Below are positions 17,157 to 25,229 of a DNA stretch of 64,000 bases, piece by piece. This stretch comes from Peribacillus frigoritolerans. GTDB taxonomy: Bacteria; Bacillota; Bacilli; Bacillales; DSM-1321. Below the pieces are notes generated by a model. It searched no databases. It was not told where the DNA came from and saw nothing but the letters and a program-made list of their open reading frames with translations. Made by a program: the position numbers and the translations under genes. Positions within the stretch are counted from its first letter, which is position 1; every line of letters starts with the position of its first letter. The DNA is taken from NCBI RefSeq assembly GCF_040250305.1, contig NZ_CP158190.1, positions 1,458,001 to 1,522,000 of the forward strand. The letters are read 5' to 3'.

Positions 17157-17942
17157 TCATAATAGTGATTCTGCTCCATCGATATAAACTTCCGTGCCCG
17201 TAACATGGGAAGACATATCTGATGCTAGAAACAATACGAGATCACCAGCTTGTTCGGTAGTCCCTGCTTTCCTCGCAAGGGGCTGGGAGCCTTGCGGATA
17301 TTCAATGGGAATCGTGATTTTTTTTAAGTTTTCATCTTCCGGGAATGTGTTATCGTGAATGTTCGTATCAATCGAGCCGGGACAAATGGTATTTACCCTG
17401 ATTTTATATCTTGCCAATTCGAGTGCAGCCATTTTACCGAAAGCGACTTGACCTGCCTTGGATGAACTATAAGCGGAAAAACCAAAATTCTTGAAATATC
17501 GGTTTCCATTGATGGAGCTGTTGATTACGATGCTGCCACCCGTTTCCTTCATATAGGGAATGGCGTATTTGATGGTGAGAAAGGTGCCTTTGAGGTTGAT
17601 GGTATGTGTCTGATCCCAATCTTCTGGCTTTATGTCTTCTATAGGGGCAATCACTCCGTTGATGCCTGCGTTTGCAAATACAAAATCAATTTTCCCAAAA
17701 TGTTCATAGGCGGTCTTGTAGGCATGTTCAACTTGCTCGGCCTTGGATACATCCGTTTTAATGATTAAAGCCTCTCGACCAAGGTTCTCCACTTCTTCCT
17801 TCACCTTTTCGGCATTTTCGACTGTACGGTCAAAAAAGATGATGTTCGCGCCGTTTTCAGCTAGTTTCAGTGCAGCGCCCCGGCCAATTCCCGATCCTCC
17901 ACCGGTAATGATGGCAACTTTGTTTTTCATTAATTCTGTCAT
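17157..17942 (-). CDS. short-chain dehydrogenase/reductase
   Basis: Classical SDR using NAD(P)H. It has the cofactor motif TGGGSGIG (residues 13-20), NAG (91-93), the catalytic Ser in INSS (~142), Tyr158 and Lys162 in YSSSK, and C-terminal VTGTEVYIDG. It is 261 aa from ATG 17942. A GTG at 17951 sits only three bases from AAGGAG and is judged too close. Acidic Asp37 after the second strand (FFDRT) suggests NAD(H) preference. The substrate is unknown. It is divergent from the Gfo/Idh/MocA gene. Confidence 0.82.
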   Translation of the reverse strand: MTELMKNKVAIITGGGSGIGRGAALKLAENGANIIFFDRTVENAEKVKEEVENLGREALIIKTDVSKAEQVEHAYKTAYEHFGKIDFVFANAGINGVIAPIEDIKPEDWDQTHTINLKGTFLTIKYAIPYMKETGGSIVINSSINGNRYFKNFGFSAYSSSKAGQVAFGKMAALELARYKIRVNTICPGSIDTNIHDNTFPEDENLKKITIPIEYPQGSQPLARKAGTTEQAGDLVLFLASDMSSHVTGTEVYIDGAESLL

Positions 17943-18146
17943 AAACTTCACACGCTCCTTTTAAGTCTTCTATTCCCAATTTGGGAGTATGTAGAAACAT
18001 CATGGCAGTGGTAATATAGAAAAATTATAAACGAATATTACCTAAAAAATCCAATTTAAACAATTGCGAGTGTTCATTATACTTTGTTTTTCAGTAAAAT
18101 GTCTGTATATTGAGGACATAATTAAGTTAGCTTGAAAGGGGATAGG

Positions 18147-19148
18147 ATGTTGATAAGATTAGGGGTAATAGGTACAAACTGGATCACGGAACGATTTTTG
18201 GAGGCTGCGAAGCATGTAGAGGATTTATCTTTAACCGCCGTGTATTCACGTACAGAAGAGAAAGCAAAGGAATTTGCCAATAAATACGAAGTACATACGA
18301 CTTTTACGAATTTAGAAGAAATGGCTGCCAGCGATGAAATCGACGCTGTATATATAGCAAGCCCTAACTCTCATCATTGCAGGCAAGCCGTGTTGTTTTT
18401 ACAAAATAAAAAACATGTATTATGTGAAAAACCAATGGCCTCGAATGCGGCAGAAGTAAGGGAAATGATTGAGGCAGCAAAACAAAATGATGTGCTATTG
18501 ATGGAAGCGATGAAATCGACCATCATGCCGAATTTTGAAAGTATAAAAGGGAATCTGGATAAAATCGGGAAGATTAGGCGTTTCTCGGGAAGCTTTTGCC
18601 AATATTCATCACGCTATGATTCATATAAACAAGGAACTGTGCTGAATGCATTCAATCCGGAATTCTCCAGTGGCTCTTTAATGGATTTAGGCATTTACGT
18701 CCTCTATCCACTTGCTGTACTGTTCGGTAAACCGAATAAGGTGCAGGCATCAGGAACGATGCTTGAATCAGGAGTTGATGGGCAGGGGACGATTCTGCTT
18801 TCTTATGATGAAATGGAGGCAGTCGTCATGTTTTCCAAGATTACTGAATCCAATTTGCCATCGGAAATTCAAGGTGAACTTGGGAGCATCATCATTCAGA
18901 AAATTTCAGGACCGCAAGCGGTGGATATTCAGTATCGGGATGGAACCACTGAAAATATTTCTGTTAAACAGGATATGCCTTCCATGTATTATGAAGCGAA
19001 AGAATTTGTTGATTTGATACAGCAGGGGAAAATGGAATCCGATATAAATTCATATTCGAATTCACTGTTGACCATGGAAATCATGGATGAAGCAAGAAAG
19101 CAAATCGGCATCGTCTTTCCTTCAGACCGAGGACATGGTCAATCATGA
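18147..19148 (+). CDS. Gfo/Idh/MocA-family oxidoreductase
   Basis: NAD(P)-dependent dehydrogenase of sugars, inositols or related polyols. It begins MLIRLGVIGTNWITERFLEA with the Rossmann turn, has the conserved EKPMASN (catalytic Lys in EKP) near residue 95, and a C-terminal alpha/beta substrate domain. Start: AAAGGGG precedes ATG 18147; a TTG at 18132 would overlap the ribosome binding site. It is 333 aa. It is followed by an IscA-like protein and an old yellow enzyme on the same strand, so they may be cotranscribed. Confidence 0.82.
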   Translation: MLIRLGVIGTNWITERFLEAAKHVEDLSLTAVYSRTEEKAKEFANKYEVHTTFTNLEEMAASDEIDAVYIASPNSHHCRQAVLFLQNKKHVLCEKPMASNAAEVREMIEAAKQNDVLLMEAMKSTIMPNFESIKGNLDKIGKIRRFSGSFCQYSSRYDSYKQGTVLNAFNPEFSSGSLMDLGIYVLYPLAVLFGKPNKVQASGTMLESGVDGQGTILLSYDEMEAVVMFSKITESNLPSEIQGELGSIIIQKISGPQAVDIQYRDGTTENISVKQDMPSMYYEAKEFVDLIQQGKMESDINSYSNSLLTMEIMDEARKQIGIVFPSDRGHGQS

Positions 19149-19229
19149 AGGGGAAAAATGGATGTTACTGATAACCCTTAATTGGGTAGAATTCAGTACA
19201 GGGATAATTTTATTGTTGGGGGAATGGAC

Positions 19230-19538
19230 ATGAATTGCAAAATAAATCGCAATGCAGCAAAAGTCTTACAAAAAATGCTGAGCACTGAAGAAGCCGAAGG
19301 GAAAATGATTCGTGTATATATCACCCATATGCATGGCGATCATGCCCATTATGACATGAAGCTGGATACACCGGCAGAGCATGATGAAATCGTCAAAACA
19401 GATAAAGAAATCGATATTTTGCTTGATTCACGTGAAGAATTTCTTGATGGTGTCTGGATTAAATATTTTTATGTACCTGAAGAAGGCTTTGAAATCACTA
19501 ATCCTTCTAAAGAACCGCACGGACATCATCACCACTAA
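19230..19538 (+). CDS. HesB/IscA-like fold protein with His-rich tail
   Basis: A 102-aa cytosolic protein. Its arrangement (NRNAAKVLQKML..., KMIRVYITHMHGDHAHYDMKL, ...DSREEFLDGVWIKYFYVPEEGFEI) follows the HesB/IscA beta fold, but the conserved cluster-binding cysteines are missing. It ends in EPHGHHHH and carries a second His cluster (THMHGDHAH), so it may bind a metal other than an Fe-S cluster. ATG 19230 is chosen because GGGGGA lies seven bases before it; two upstream ATGs are poorly placed. The family call is moderate. Confidence 0.6.
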   Translation: MNCKINRNAAKVLQKMLSTEEAEGKMIRVYITHMHGDHAHYDMKLDTPAEHDEIVKTDKEIDILLDSREEFLDGVWIKYFYVPEEGFEITNPSKEPHGHHHH

Positions 19539-19559
19539 GAGTAAAGGGGGAGGATTGGC

Positions 19560-20681
19560 ATGAATCAAAAATACGAAAAGATTTTTCAACCATATATATT
19601 TCCATCAGGGGTCGAAGTGAAAAATCGTATCATGATGGCTCCTATGACCACTTATTCTTCGGATGATAAAGGCGTTGTAACCGATGATGAACTGGCCTAT
19701 TACGCTGAACGATCAGCTGGTGTAGGTGCGGTGGTCACGGCATGTGCCTATGTATCTGCTGGAGGCAAGGGATTCCAAGGCCAACTTAGTGCAGATGACG
19801 ATTTCTTTATCCCATCCTTGAGAAAACTAGCCGAAACGATTCAGTCCAACGGCTCAAAAGCGATCCTGCAAATATATCATGGAGGCCGGCAAAGTCCGCC
19901 GGAATTATTGCCTGATAACCAACCTGTTTCTGCAAGTGCCATTGCTTCCAGCGAGGAAGCATCTGTACCGCGGGAAATGAGTGAAGATGAAATACAAGAC
20001 ATTATTAAAGCATTTGGAGAAGCAACAAGAAGGGCAATCGAAGCAGGATTCGATGGTGTGGAAATCCATGGTGCCAATACGTACTTGCTGCAGCAATTCT
20101 TCTCGCCACACTCGAACCGTCGTACGGATAACTGGGGTGGAACACTGGGAAAACGATTGATTTTCCCGCTTACCATTGTGAATGAAGTTGAGAAAACGGT
20201 TGCTGAGCATGCGAAAAAGCCGTTTATCATTGGCTACCGCCTTTCTCCTGAAGAAGGCAGCAATCCTGGAATCACCTTAGATGATACGATTCAATTCGTT
20301 GATAGATTAGCGAATCAAAACCTGGATTATCTACATATATCGGTAGGCCACTTCTGGAATGGCTCATTCCGCGAGAGTGATAGGACAAAGTCGCGCATCG
20401 TTAAAATTTACGATAAAGTAGGTAATCGTATCCCTGTTGTCGGTGTAGGCTCACTGCATACACCCGATGAAGTTGCAGAAGCTATGGAAACGGGTGTCCC
20501 TTTTATCGCCCTTGGCCGCGAACTTCTTATGGAACCGCATTGGATTGAAAAAATCAGGTCTGGAAAAGAAGCGGAAATACGGACCACCCTTTCAAAAAAA
20601 GATCAGGATGAACTGGTCATTCCAGATCCTCTTTGGGAAAAGTTGATTGGGATAAAAGGTTGGCTCCCGGTTGTGGAGTGA
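19560..20681 (+). CDS. NADH:flavin oxidoreductase (old yellow enzyme)
   Basis: FMN enzyme reducing activated C=C bonds. It is a 373-aa TIM barrel with KNRIMMAPMTT at the start of the first strand, active-site HGANTYLLQQFFSPHSNRR (His and Asn pair), and the phosphate site VGVGSLHTPDE...ALGRELL. It resembles Bacillus YqiG/YqjM-type enzymes. GGGGGAGG precedes ATG 19560. A strong terminator follows. The physiological substrate is not defined by sequence. Confidence 0.85.
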   Translation: MNQKYEKIFQPYIFPSGVEVKNRIMMAPMTTYSSDDKGVVTDDELAYYAERSAGVGAVVTACAYVSAGGKGFQGQLSADDDFFIPSLRKLAETIQSNGSKAILQIYHGGRQSPPELLPDNQPVSASAIASSEEASVPREMSEDEIQDIIKAFGEATRRAIEAGFDGVEIHGANTYLLQQFFSPHSNRRTDNWGGTLGKRLIFPLTIVNEVEKTVAEHAKKPFIIGYRLSPEEGSNPGITLDDTIQFVDRLANQNLDYLHISVGHFWNGSFRESDRTKSRIVKIYDKVGNRIPVVGVGSLHTPDEVAEAMETGVPFIALGRELLMEPHWIEKIRSGKEAEIRTTLSKKDQDELVIPDPLWEKLIGIKGWLPVVE

Positions 20682-20706
20682 TTAGCAACATCTTGAATAT
20701 ATGTGT

Positions 20707-20736
20707 AACCCGTCCTCCAAAGGTGGACGGGTTTTT
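20707..20736 (+). terminator. terminator of the old yellow enzyme gene
   Basis: AACCCGTCC pairs with GGACGGGTT, followed by TTTTT. Confidence 0.9.
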
Positions 20737-20944
20737 GCATGTTTTCATATGAAACTAAAAATCAATCATCTTCAGCTAGAAAAATAGAGGTTGATTCAGC
20801 AGAATTCTGGATTTAATCATTCCCTGATAGTAAATACTATCTTTAAGACTTATGTTTTACGTGAATTAAAAATTAATATTTGTGCCAATGAATAAAATAT
20901 ATTATTATAAATTTAATAAGAGGGTATGAAATGGAGGGTTATAA

Positions 20945-22354
20945 TTGAAGTTTCCACACGATTTTTTATTCGGAGCAGCTTCCGCTTCTTTTCAAATAGA
21001 AGGAGCATGGGATGAAGATGGTAAAGGTATAACGAATTGGGATGTCTTCTCGAAGATACCGGGGAAAACATATGAAGGTACAAACGGGGATGTAGCGATA
21101 GACCATTATCATCGTTACAAAGAAGATATTAAATTAATGGCAGAGATGGGACTTGAATCATATCGGTTTTCCATTTCATGGGCACGTATTTTGCCAACCG
21201 GTGACGGGGAAATCAATGAAAAAGGTTTGGAATTTTATAATAATGTTATTAATGAATGCTTAAAATATGGGATTGTTCCATTTGTTACGCTGTATCATTG
21301 GGATTTGCCTTTGACGCTTGAACAAGATGGGGGATGGACGAATAAGCGAACAGCTGAAGCATTCGTCAAGTATGCGGAGATTTGTTTTCTCGCATTCGGA
21401 GACCGCGTCAAACATTGGATCACGTTTAATGAAACGGTTATGTTTTGCGGTTTGGGGTATTTAAAAGGAGCGCACCCGCCTGGAATCCAAAACGATGAAA
21501 ATAAATACTTTCAAGCGACACATTACGTTTTTTATGCACATGCCAAAGCGGTAGAGGTATATAAGGCACTGAATCATTACGGTGAAATTGGGATTACCCA
21601 TGTCTTCCTGCCAGCTTATAGTATTGATGACAAACATGAGAATGTATTAGCTGCTAAGCATGCCAATGAATATGAAACTTTTTGGTATTATGACCCAATT
21701 TTAAAAGGTGAATATCCAGCTTATGTGGTTGAGCAATTAAAGGAGAAAGGCTGGACACCAAGTTGGACCGAAGAAGAACTGGATACGCTAAAAAGAAATG
21801 CGGGGAAAAATGATTTTATTGGACTCAATTATTACCAGCCCATTCGTGTGGAAAAAAATCGGGGAGCCACCTCAAACATGGAGCATTCAAGAGAAACATC
21901 TACTCTAGCTCCAGGAAACCCGTCTTTTGATGGCTTTTATCGGACCGTAAAAATGGAAGATAAAACATATACTAAATGGGGCTGGGAAATCTCACCTCAA
22001 GGATTCTTAGATGGGCTGCATATGTTAAAAGAGCGTTATGGTGATATTAAAATGTATGTTACAGAAAACGGACTTGGTGATGAGGATCCGATAATCGATG
22101 GTGAAATAGTGGATGTTCCCCGTATTAAATATATTGAGGAACACTTAAAAGTGATTAAGCGGGCAATCAAAGAAGGCATCCATTTAAAAGGATATTACGC
22201 ATGGTCTGTTATTGATCTATTAAGTTGGTTAAACGGGTATAAGAAGCAATACGGATTTATTTACGTGGATCATCATGATCAGTTAAACCGGAAAAAGAAG
22301 CTGTCGTTTCATTGGTATAAGCATATTATCGAGACGAGAGGAGAAGAGCTGTAA
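20945..22354 (+). CDS. GH1 6-phospho-beta-glycosidase
   Basis: Glycoside hydrolase family 1 retaining enzyme of 469 aa. The acid/base is Glu163 in TFNE and the nucleophile Glu374 in YVTENG. The segment LLSWLNGYKKQYG places Ser427, Lys434 and Tyr436 where LacG has its phosphate-binding Ser428, Lys435 and Tyr437, so phosphorylated disaccharides (6-P-beta-galactosides or glucosides) are predicted. It starts at TTG 20945 with GGAGGG six bases upstream. No PTS gene lies next to it, so the transporter must be elsewhere. It is monocistronic. Confidence 0.85.
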   Translation: MKFPHDFLFGAASASFQIEGAWDEDGKGITNWDVFSKIPGKTYEGTNGDVAIDHYHRYKEDIKLMAEMGLESYRFSISWARILPTGDGEINEKGLEFYNNVINECLKYGIVPFVTLYHWDLPLTLEQDGGWTNKRTAEAFVKYAEICFLAFGDRVKHWITFNETVMFCGLGYLKGAHPPGIQNDENKYFQATHYVFYAHAKAVEVYKALNHYGEIGITHVFLPAYSIDDKHENVLAAKHANEYETFWYYDPILKGEYPAYVVEQLKEKGWTPSWTEEELDTLKRNAGKNDFIGLNYYQPIRVEKNRGATSNMEHSRETSTLAPGNPSFDGFYRTVKMEDKTYTKWGWEISPQGFLDGLHMLKERYGDIKMYVTENGLGDEDPIIDGEIVDVPRIKYIEEHLKVIKRAIKEGIHLKGYYAWSVIDLLSWLNGYKKQYGFIYVDHHDQLNRKKKLSFHWYKHIIETRGEEL

Positions 22355-22393
22355 ACTGAAAGAAAACGTATATAGAGCCTTGAGTTTTTATAG

Positions 22394-22432
22394 AGCATGT
22401 ATTGAGCAATCTTTCTCAAAACATGCTTTTTT
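22394..22432 (+). terminator. terminator of the GH1 gene
   Basis: AGCATGT pairs with ACATGCT and inner TTGAG with CTCAA, then six T. Confidence 0.8.
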
Positions 22433-22603
22433 CTATTGGTCATTAATCAAGTTTTCTGATATGGGGAATTAGTCCAAAGTTCAAACCTCCTGATTCGTAG
22501 TCTGAATCTCCGGCTTCAAATTAACTAGACTGGAAATATGGTCCCGGATTGTAATGCAAATGTAAAAATATGCAAGAAGTTGTAAACAAATGTTAACGTT
22601 ACT

Positions 22604-22639
22604 AACAATGTACAGTATTACGTTTTACTGTATAATGTT
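22604..22639 (+). promoter_or_regulatory. large dyad overlapping the -10 upstream of the SulP gene
   Basis: AACAATGTACAGTA (22604-22617) and TACTGTATAATGTT (22626-22639) form a 14-bp inverted repeat (12 matches) with an 8-bp centre. TATAAT at 22631-22636 is inside the right arm, so a protein bound here would cover the promoter. The regulator is unknown. Confidence 0.55.
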
Positions 22640-22688
22640 GAAGCGTGGTCGAGACCATGTCAAATAACTTAACATAAGGAGATTACAT

Positions 22689-22706
22689 ATGACGATTATT
22701 TCTTAG
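22689..22706 (+). CDS. possible 5-codon leader peptide (MTIIS)
   Basis: ATG ACG ATT ATT TCT TAG follows AAGGAG with ideal 7-nt spacing, about 50 nt after the putative promoter and 160 nt before the SulP gene. The ribosome binding site is far better than that of the SulP gene. It may be a regulatory leader or the relic of a lost first gene. The rest of the gap 22433-22850 contains no supported gene. Confidence 0.35.
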   Translation: MTIIS

Positions 22707-22865
22707 CTTTGAAAAGTCCCCCCGCATGGTTTGTCCCGTTGAAAAAACCTACAATAGTTAGATTAATTTCGATCAAGCACTCCCTCTAAAATGAAAGAAT
22801 GTCATTTTTCCTGATGAAGGTAGATTCCAACTAAAAAAACGACTAAGGATGTGAGTTTTAAAAAG

Positions 22866-24506
22866 ATGATAAAAGATTCTAGATTTCAAGGATATAATAT
22901 GAAGGGTTTTCAAAAGGATGTAACGGCAGGATTGGTCGTAGGTGTTGTAGCCATCCCTTTAGGATTGGCTTTTGCAATTGCTTCAGGCGTCGAACCGATA
23001 TACGGGTTATATACGACCATCATCGCTGGAATCCTCATATCGATTTTGGGTGGCTCCAAGTATCAAATTGGAGGGCCAACCGGGGCGTTTGTTCCTTTAT
23101 TATTTGGAATCGTTATGCAATATGGGTATGAAAGCCTGCTTATTGCCGGGTTTTTAGCCGGAATAATGTTAGTCCTGATGGGTCTGCTTAAGGTAGGCAA
23201 TTTGATGAAGTTCATTCCCCGTCCCGTCATCATTGGATTTACAACAGGAATTGCGATAATAATCTTTTCAGGCCAAATTGCCAACTTCTTTGGTATGAAA
23301 GTGGAAAAACATGAAGCGTTCATGGATAACATGAAGGAACTGGTGATTAAAGCAGGCACGATCAATCTATATAGTGTGATTGTTGCGATTATATGTTTTG
23401 TCGTCATACTGCTCGCACCTAGACTTTTGCCACGAGTGCCAGGACCGCTTCTGGGTTTGCTGATTTCCACAATTGCAGCTTACTTTTTATTTCCCGATAA
23501 GGTGGCTACGATTGGTTCCACGTATGGAGCGATTCCGAAAGGTTTTCCGGAATTCCAAGTGCCGGAACTATCAGTGGAAGTCATTATCACACTCCTTCCC
23601 GTTGCTTTTACGATTGCCTTGTTAGGCGGTGTCGAGTCATTGTTATCCGCTACCGTGGCCGATAACATGGGGGGAACCAAGCATGATAGTAATAAGGAAT
23701 TGGTTGGGCAAGGAATCGCGAACATCGCGACCCCGTTCTTCGGCGGGATACCTGCAACAGGTGCCATTGCCAGGACAGCTACCAATATAAAAAGCGGGGC
23801 AGCCTCCCCGATGTCCGGAGTCATTCACGGAATTGTCGTTTTACTGGTTTTGCTGGTACTTTCTCCATATGCAGCGCATATACCTTTGGCAAGCATGGCG
23901 CCCATATTGATGTTTGTTGCCTGGAATATGAGTGAAAGAAAGGAATTCGCTCATGTATTGAAAACGAAGACGGCGGATTCTGCGGTTTTGCTAGTCACCT
24001 TCCTCGTCACAGTCTTCACTGATTTAATCATGGGAGTGGGAATCGGCTTATTGATTGCATTCATCACCTTCATTGCAAAAATGAGCCACACGTTAAAAGT
24101 CAGGGAAAGAAGTCATGAGATTACCGAGATTATTCCAATTGATAATTCGGATTCAAAGATCAATGTGTATAACTTGGAAGGTCCCCTCTTCTTTGGTTCG
24201 ATAGACGTCTTGGAGTCATCGATATTGGAGAACTTGGATAATAAGACGAAAGTGTTGGTATTAAGCATGCGCCGGGTAACATATATGGACACTTCAGCAG
24301 AGGCTGCACTATTGGCGATTGTTAATCGCATCGGAAAATATAAGGGGAAATTAATCATTTCAGGAATCCAGCAGCAACCCAAGGAATTGTTACTCAGCAC
24401 TGGGTTGTATCATAAAATAGATAAACAGCACTTTTTTAAATCGAAGGAAGATGCCCTGTATTTTGCCAAGAAGCAGTTGAAGGGCAATTCGGATAAAGTA
24501 GTCTAA
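22866..24506 (+). CDS. SulP-family anion transporter with STAS domain
   Basis: Inner-membrane anion transporter (sulfate, bicarbonate or dicarboxylate class), about 546 aa. The membrane domain starts KDVTAGLVVGVVAIPLGLAF, with the SulP signature near IYGLYTTIIAGIL and GGPTGAF. A C-terminal STAS domain (from ~residue 430) contains LRRV-type MRRVTYMDTSAEAA. Start is uncertain: GTG 22851 is one base from AAGGA, ATG 22866 is 16 bases away, and ATG 22899 has good spacing but removes the family's RFxGYN segment. ATG 22866 is reported. A second sulfur-type uptake gene in the window, but the ion is not proven. Confidence 0.85.
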   Translation: MIKDSRFQGYNMKGFQKDVTAGLVVGVVAIPLGLAFAIASGVEPIYGLYTTIIAGILISILGGSKYQIGGPTGAFVPLLFGIVMQYGYESLLIAGFLAGIMLVLMGLLKVGNLMKFIPRPVIIGFTTGIAIIIFSGQIANFFGMKVEKHEAFMDNMKELVIKAGTINLYSVIVAIICFVVILLAPRLLPRVPGPLLGLLISTIAAYFLFPDKVATIGSTYGAIPKGFPEFQVPELSVEVIITLLPVAFTIALLGGVESLLSATVADNMGGTKHDSNKELVGQGIANIATPFFGGIPATGAIARTATNIKSGAASPMSGVIHGIVVLLVLLVLSPYAAHIPLASMAPILMFVAWNMSERKEFAHVLKTKTADSAVLLVTFLVTVFTDLIMGVGIGLLIAFITFIAKMSHTLKVRERSHEITEIIPIDNSDSKINVYNLEGPLFFGSIDVLESSILENLDNKTKVLVLSMRRVTYMDTSAEAALLAIVNRIGKYKGKLIISGIQQQPKELLLSTGLYHKIDKQHFFKSKEDALYFAKKQLKGNSDKVV

Positions 24507-24522
24507 TAGTTTCATCCTCGAA

Positions 24523-24584
24523 GTCACCTTTTTGGATAGTTATGTTATAGTATCGTTAACAGTAGATTTTTAAAAGAAGGTGAC
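24523..24584 (+). promoter_or_regulatory. inverted repeat flanking the MerR-gene promoter region
   Basis: GTCACCTT (24523-24530) and AAGGTGAC (24577-24584) are a perfect inverted repeat; the right copy contains the ribosome binding site of the MerR gene. If transcription starts before 24523 the two could pair and hide the ribosome binding site. The likely promoter lies between them, so the role is uncertain. Confidence 0.3.
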
Positions 24585-24591
24585 TATCTGG

Positions 24592-25005
24592 GTGAATGTA
24601 TATCGGATTGGCCAGCTTGCTGAACTAGCGAATGTTTCGAGAAGAACCATTGACTATTACACACAATTAGGAATGCTGAACTATGAAAAAACTGGGTCAA
24701 GATATCGGTATTACACAGAAGATGCTTTAAATCGTCTTCAAATGATTAATCGGTATAAAGAACAGAATATGCCTTTGACCGAAATCAAGGAACGGTTACA
24801 AGTCTGGTCGGAAACCACTGTTGATTCCGAGCAAGTGCTCTTGATGGTGGACAAGCTATCTACAGACCTTAAAGGACTGGAGAATGAATTGCTGGAATTA
24901 AAGCCTTTATTGGAACAGCTCGATGAACAGCAATTAACATATGCTGCACAACAGTTTTCCGTTCGGGGCAGCTCTTTATTGAGTATCCTTGCCATGCTCG
25001 CCTAA
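24592..25005 (+). CDS. MerR-family transcriptional regulator
   Basis: DNA-binding regulator of 137 aa. The winged helix-turn-helix is NVYRIGQLAELANVSRRTID followed by YYTQLGML and RYRYYTED. Then comes a long dimerisation helix and a short C-terminus (QQFSVRGSSLLSILAMLA). It lacks the cysteine pairs of metal-sensing MerR proteins and a large ligand domain, so the signal is unknown. GTG 24592 is chosen: AGAAGGTGA lies eight bases before it and MerR proteins begin at this point; GTG 24580 overlaps the ribosome binding site. The neighbouring SulP or esterase genes are possible targets. Confidence 0.8.
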   Translation: MNVYRIGQLAELANVSRRTIDYYTQLGMLNYEKTGSRYRYYTEDALNRLQMINRYKEQNMPLTEIKERLQVWSETTVDSEQVLLMVDKLSTDLKGLENELLELKPLLEQLDEQQLTYAAQQFSVRGSSLLSILAMLA

Positions 25006-25021
25006 GCTTTTTGCCAAGTTC

Positions 25022-25055
25022 AACAAAAAAAGACCTGATTGGGTCTTTTTTTGTT
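25022..25055 (+). terminator. terminator of the MerR gene
   Basis: AACAAAAAAAGACC pairs with GGGTCTTTTTTTGTT; a U-rich tract is part of the stem and tail. Confidence 0.8.
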
Positions 25056-25229
25056 AACTGGACATTTAATGAAAACTACAAACTCAAAAGGATAACCTGA
25101 CTTTATATACGATAGCGGTACTTTATTTTAACGGAGTCTATAGATCTTTTTTCAATGAAGATGAAGGATATAAGGGATTGGAAAAAGAAGAACTTAAGTA
25201 TCTACTACTATATGAAGAGGTGAAAGGGA

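Noticed and set aside
25080..25229. Start-less coding-like frame before the carboxylesterase (contains LTLYTIAVLYFNGVYRSFF)
   Set aside because: It has no start codon or ribosome binding site and no recognisable family. It may be a gene remnant, but the evidence is too thin for a feature.
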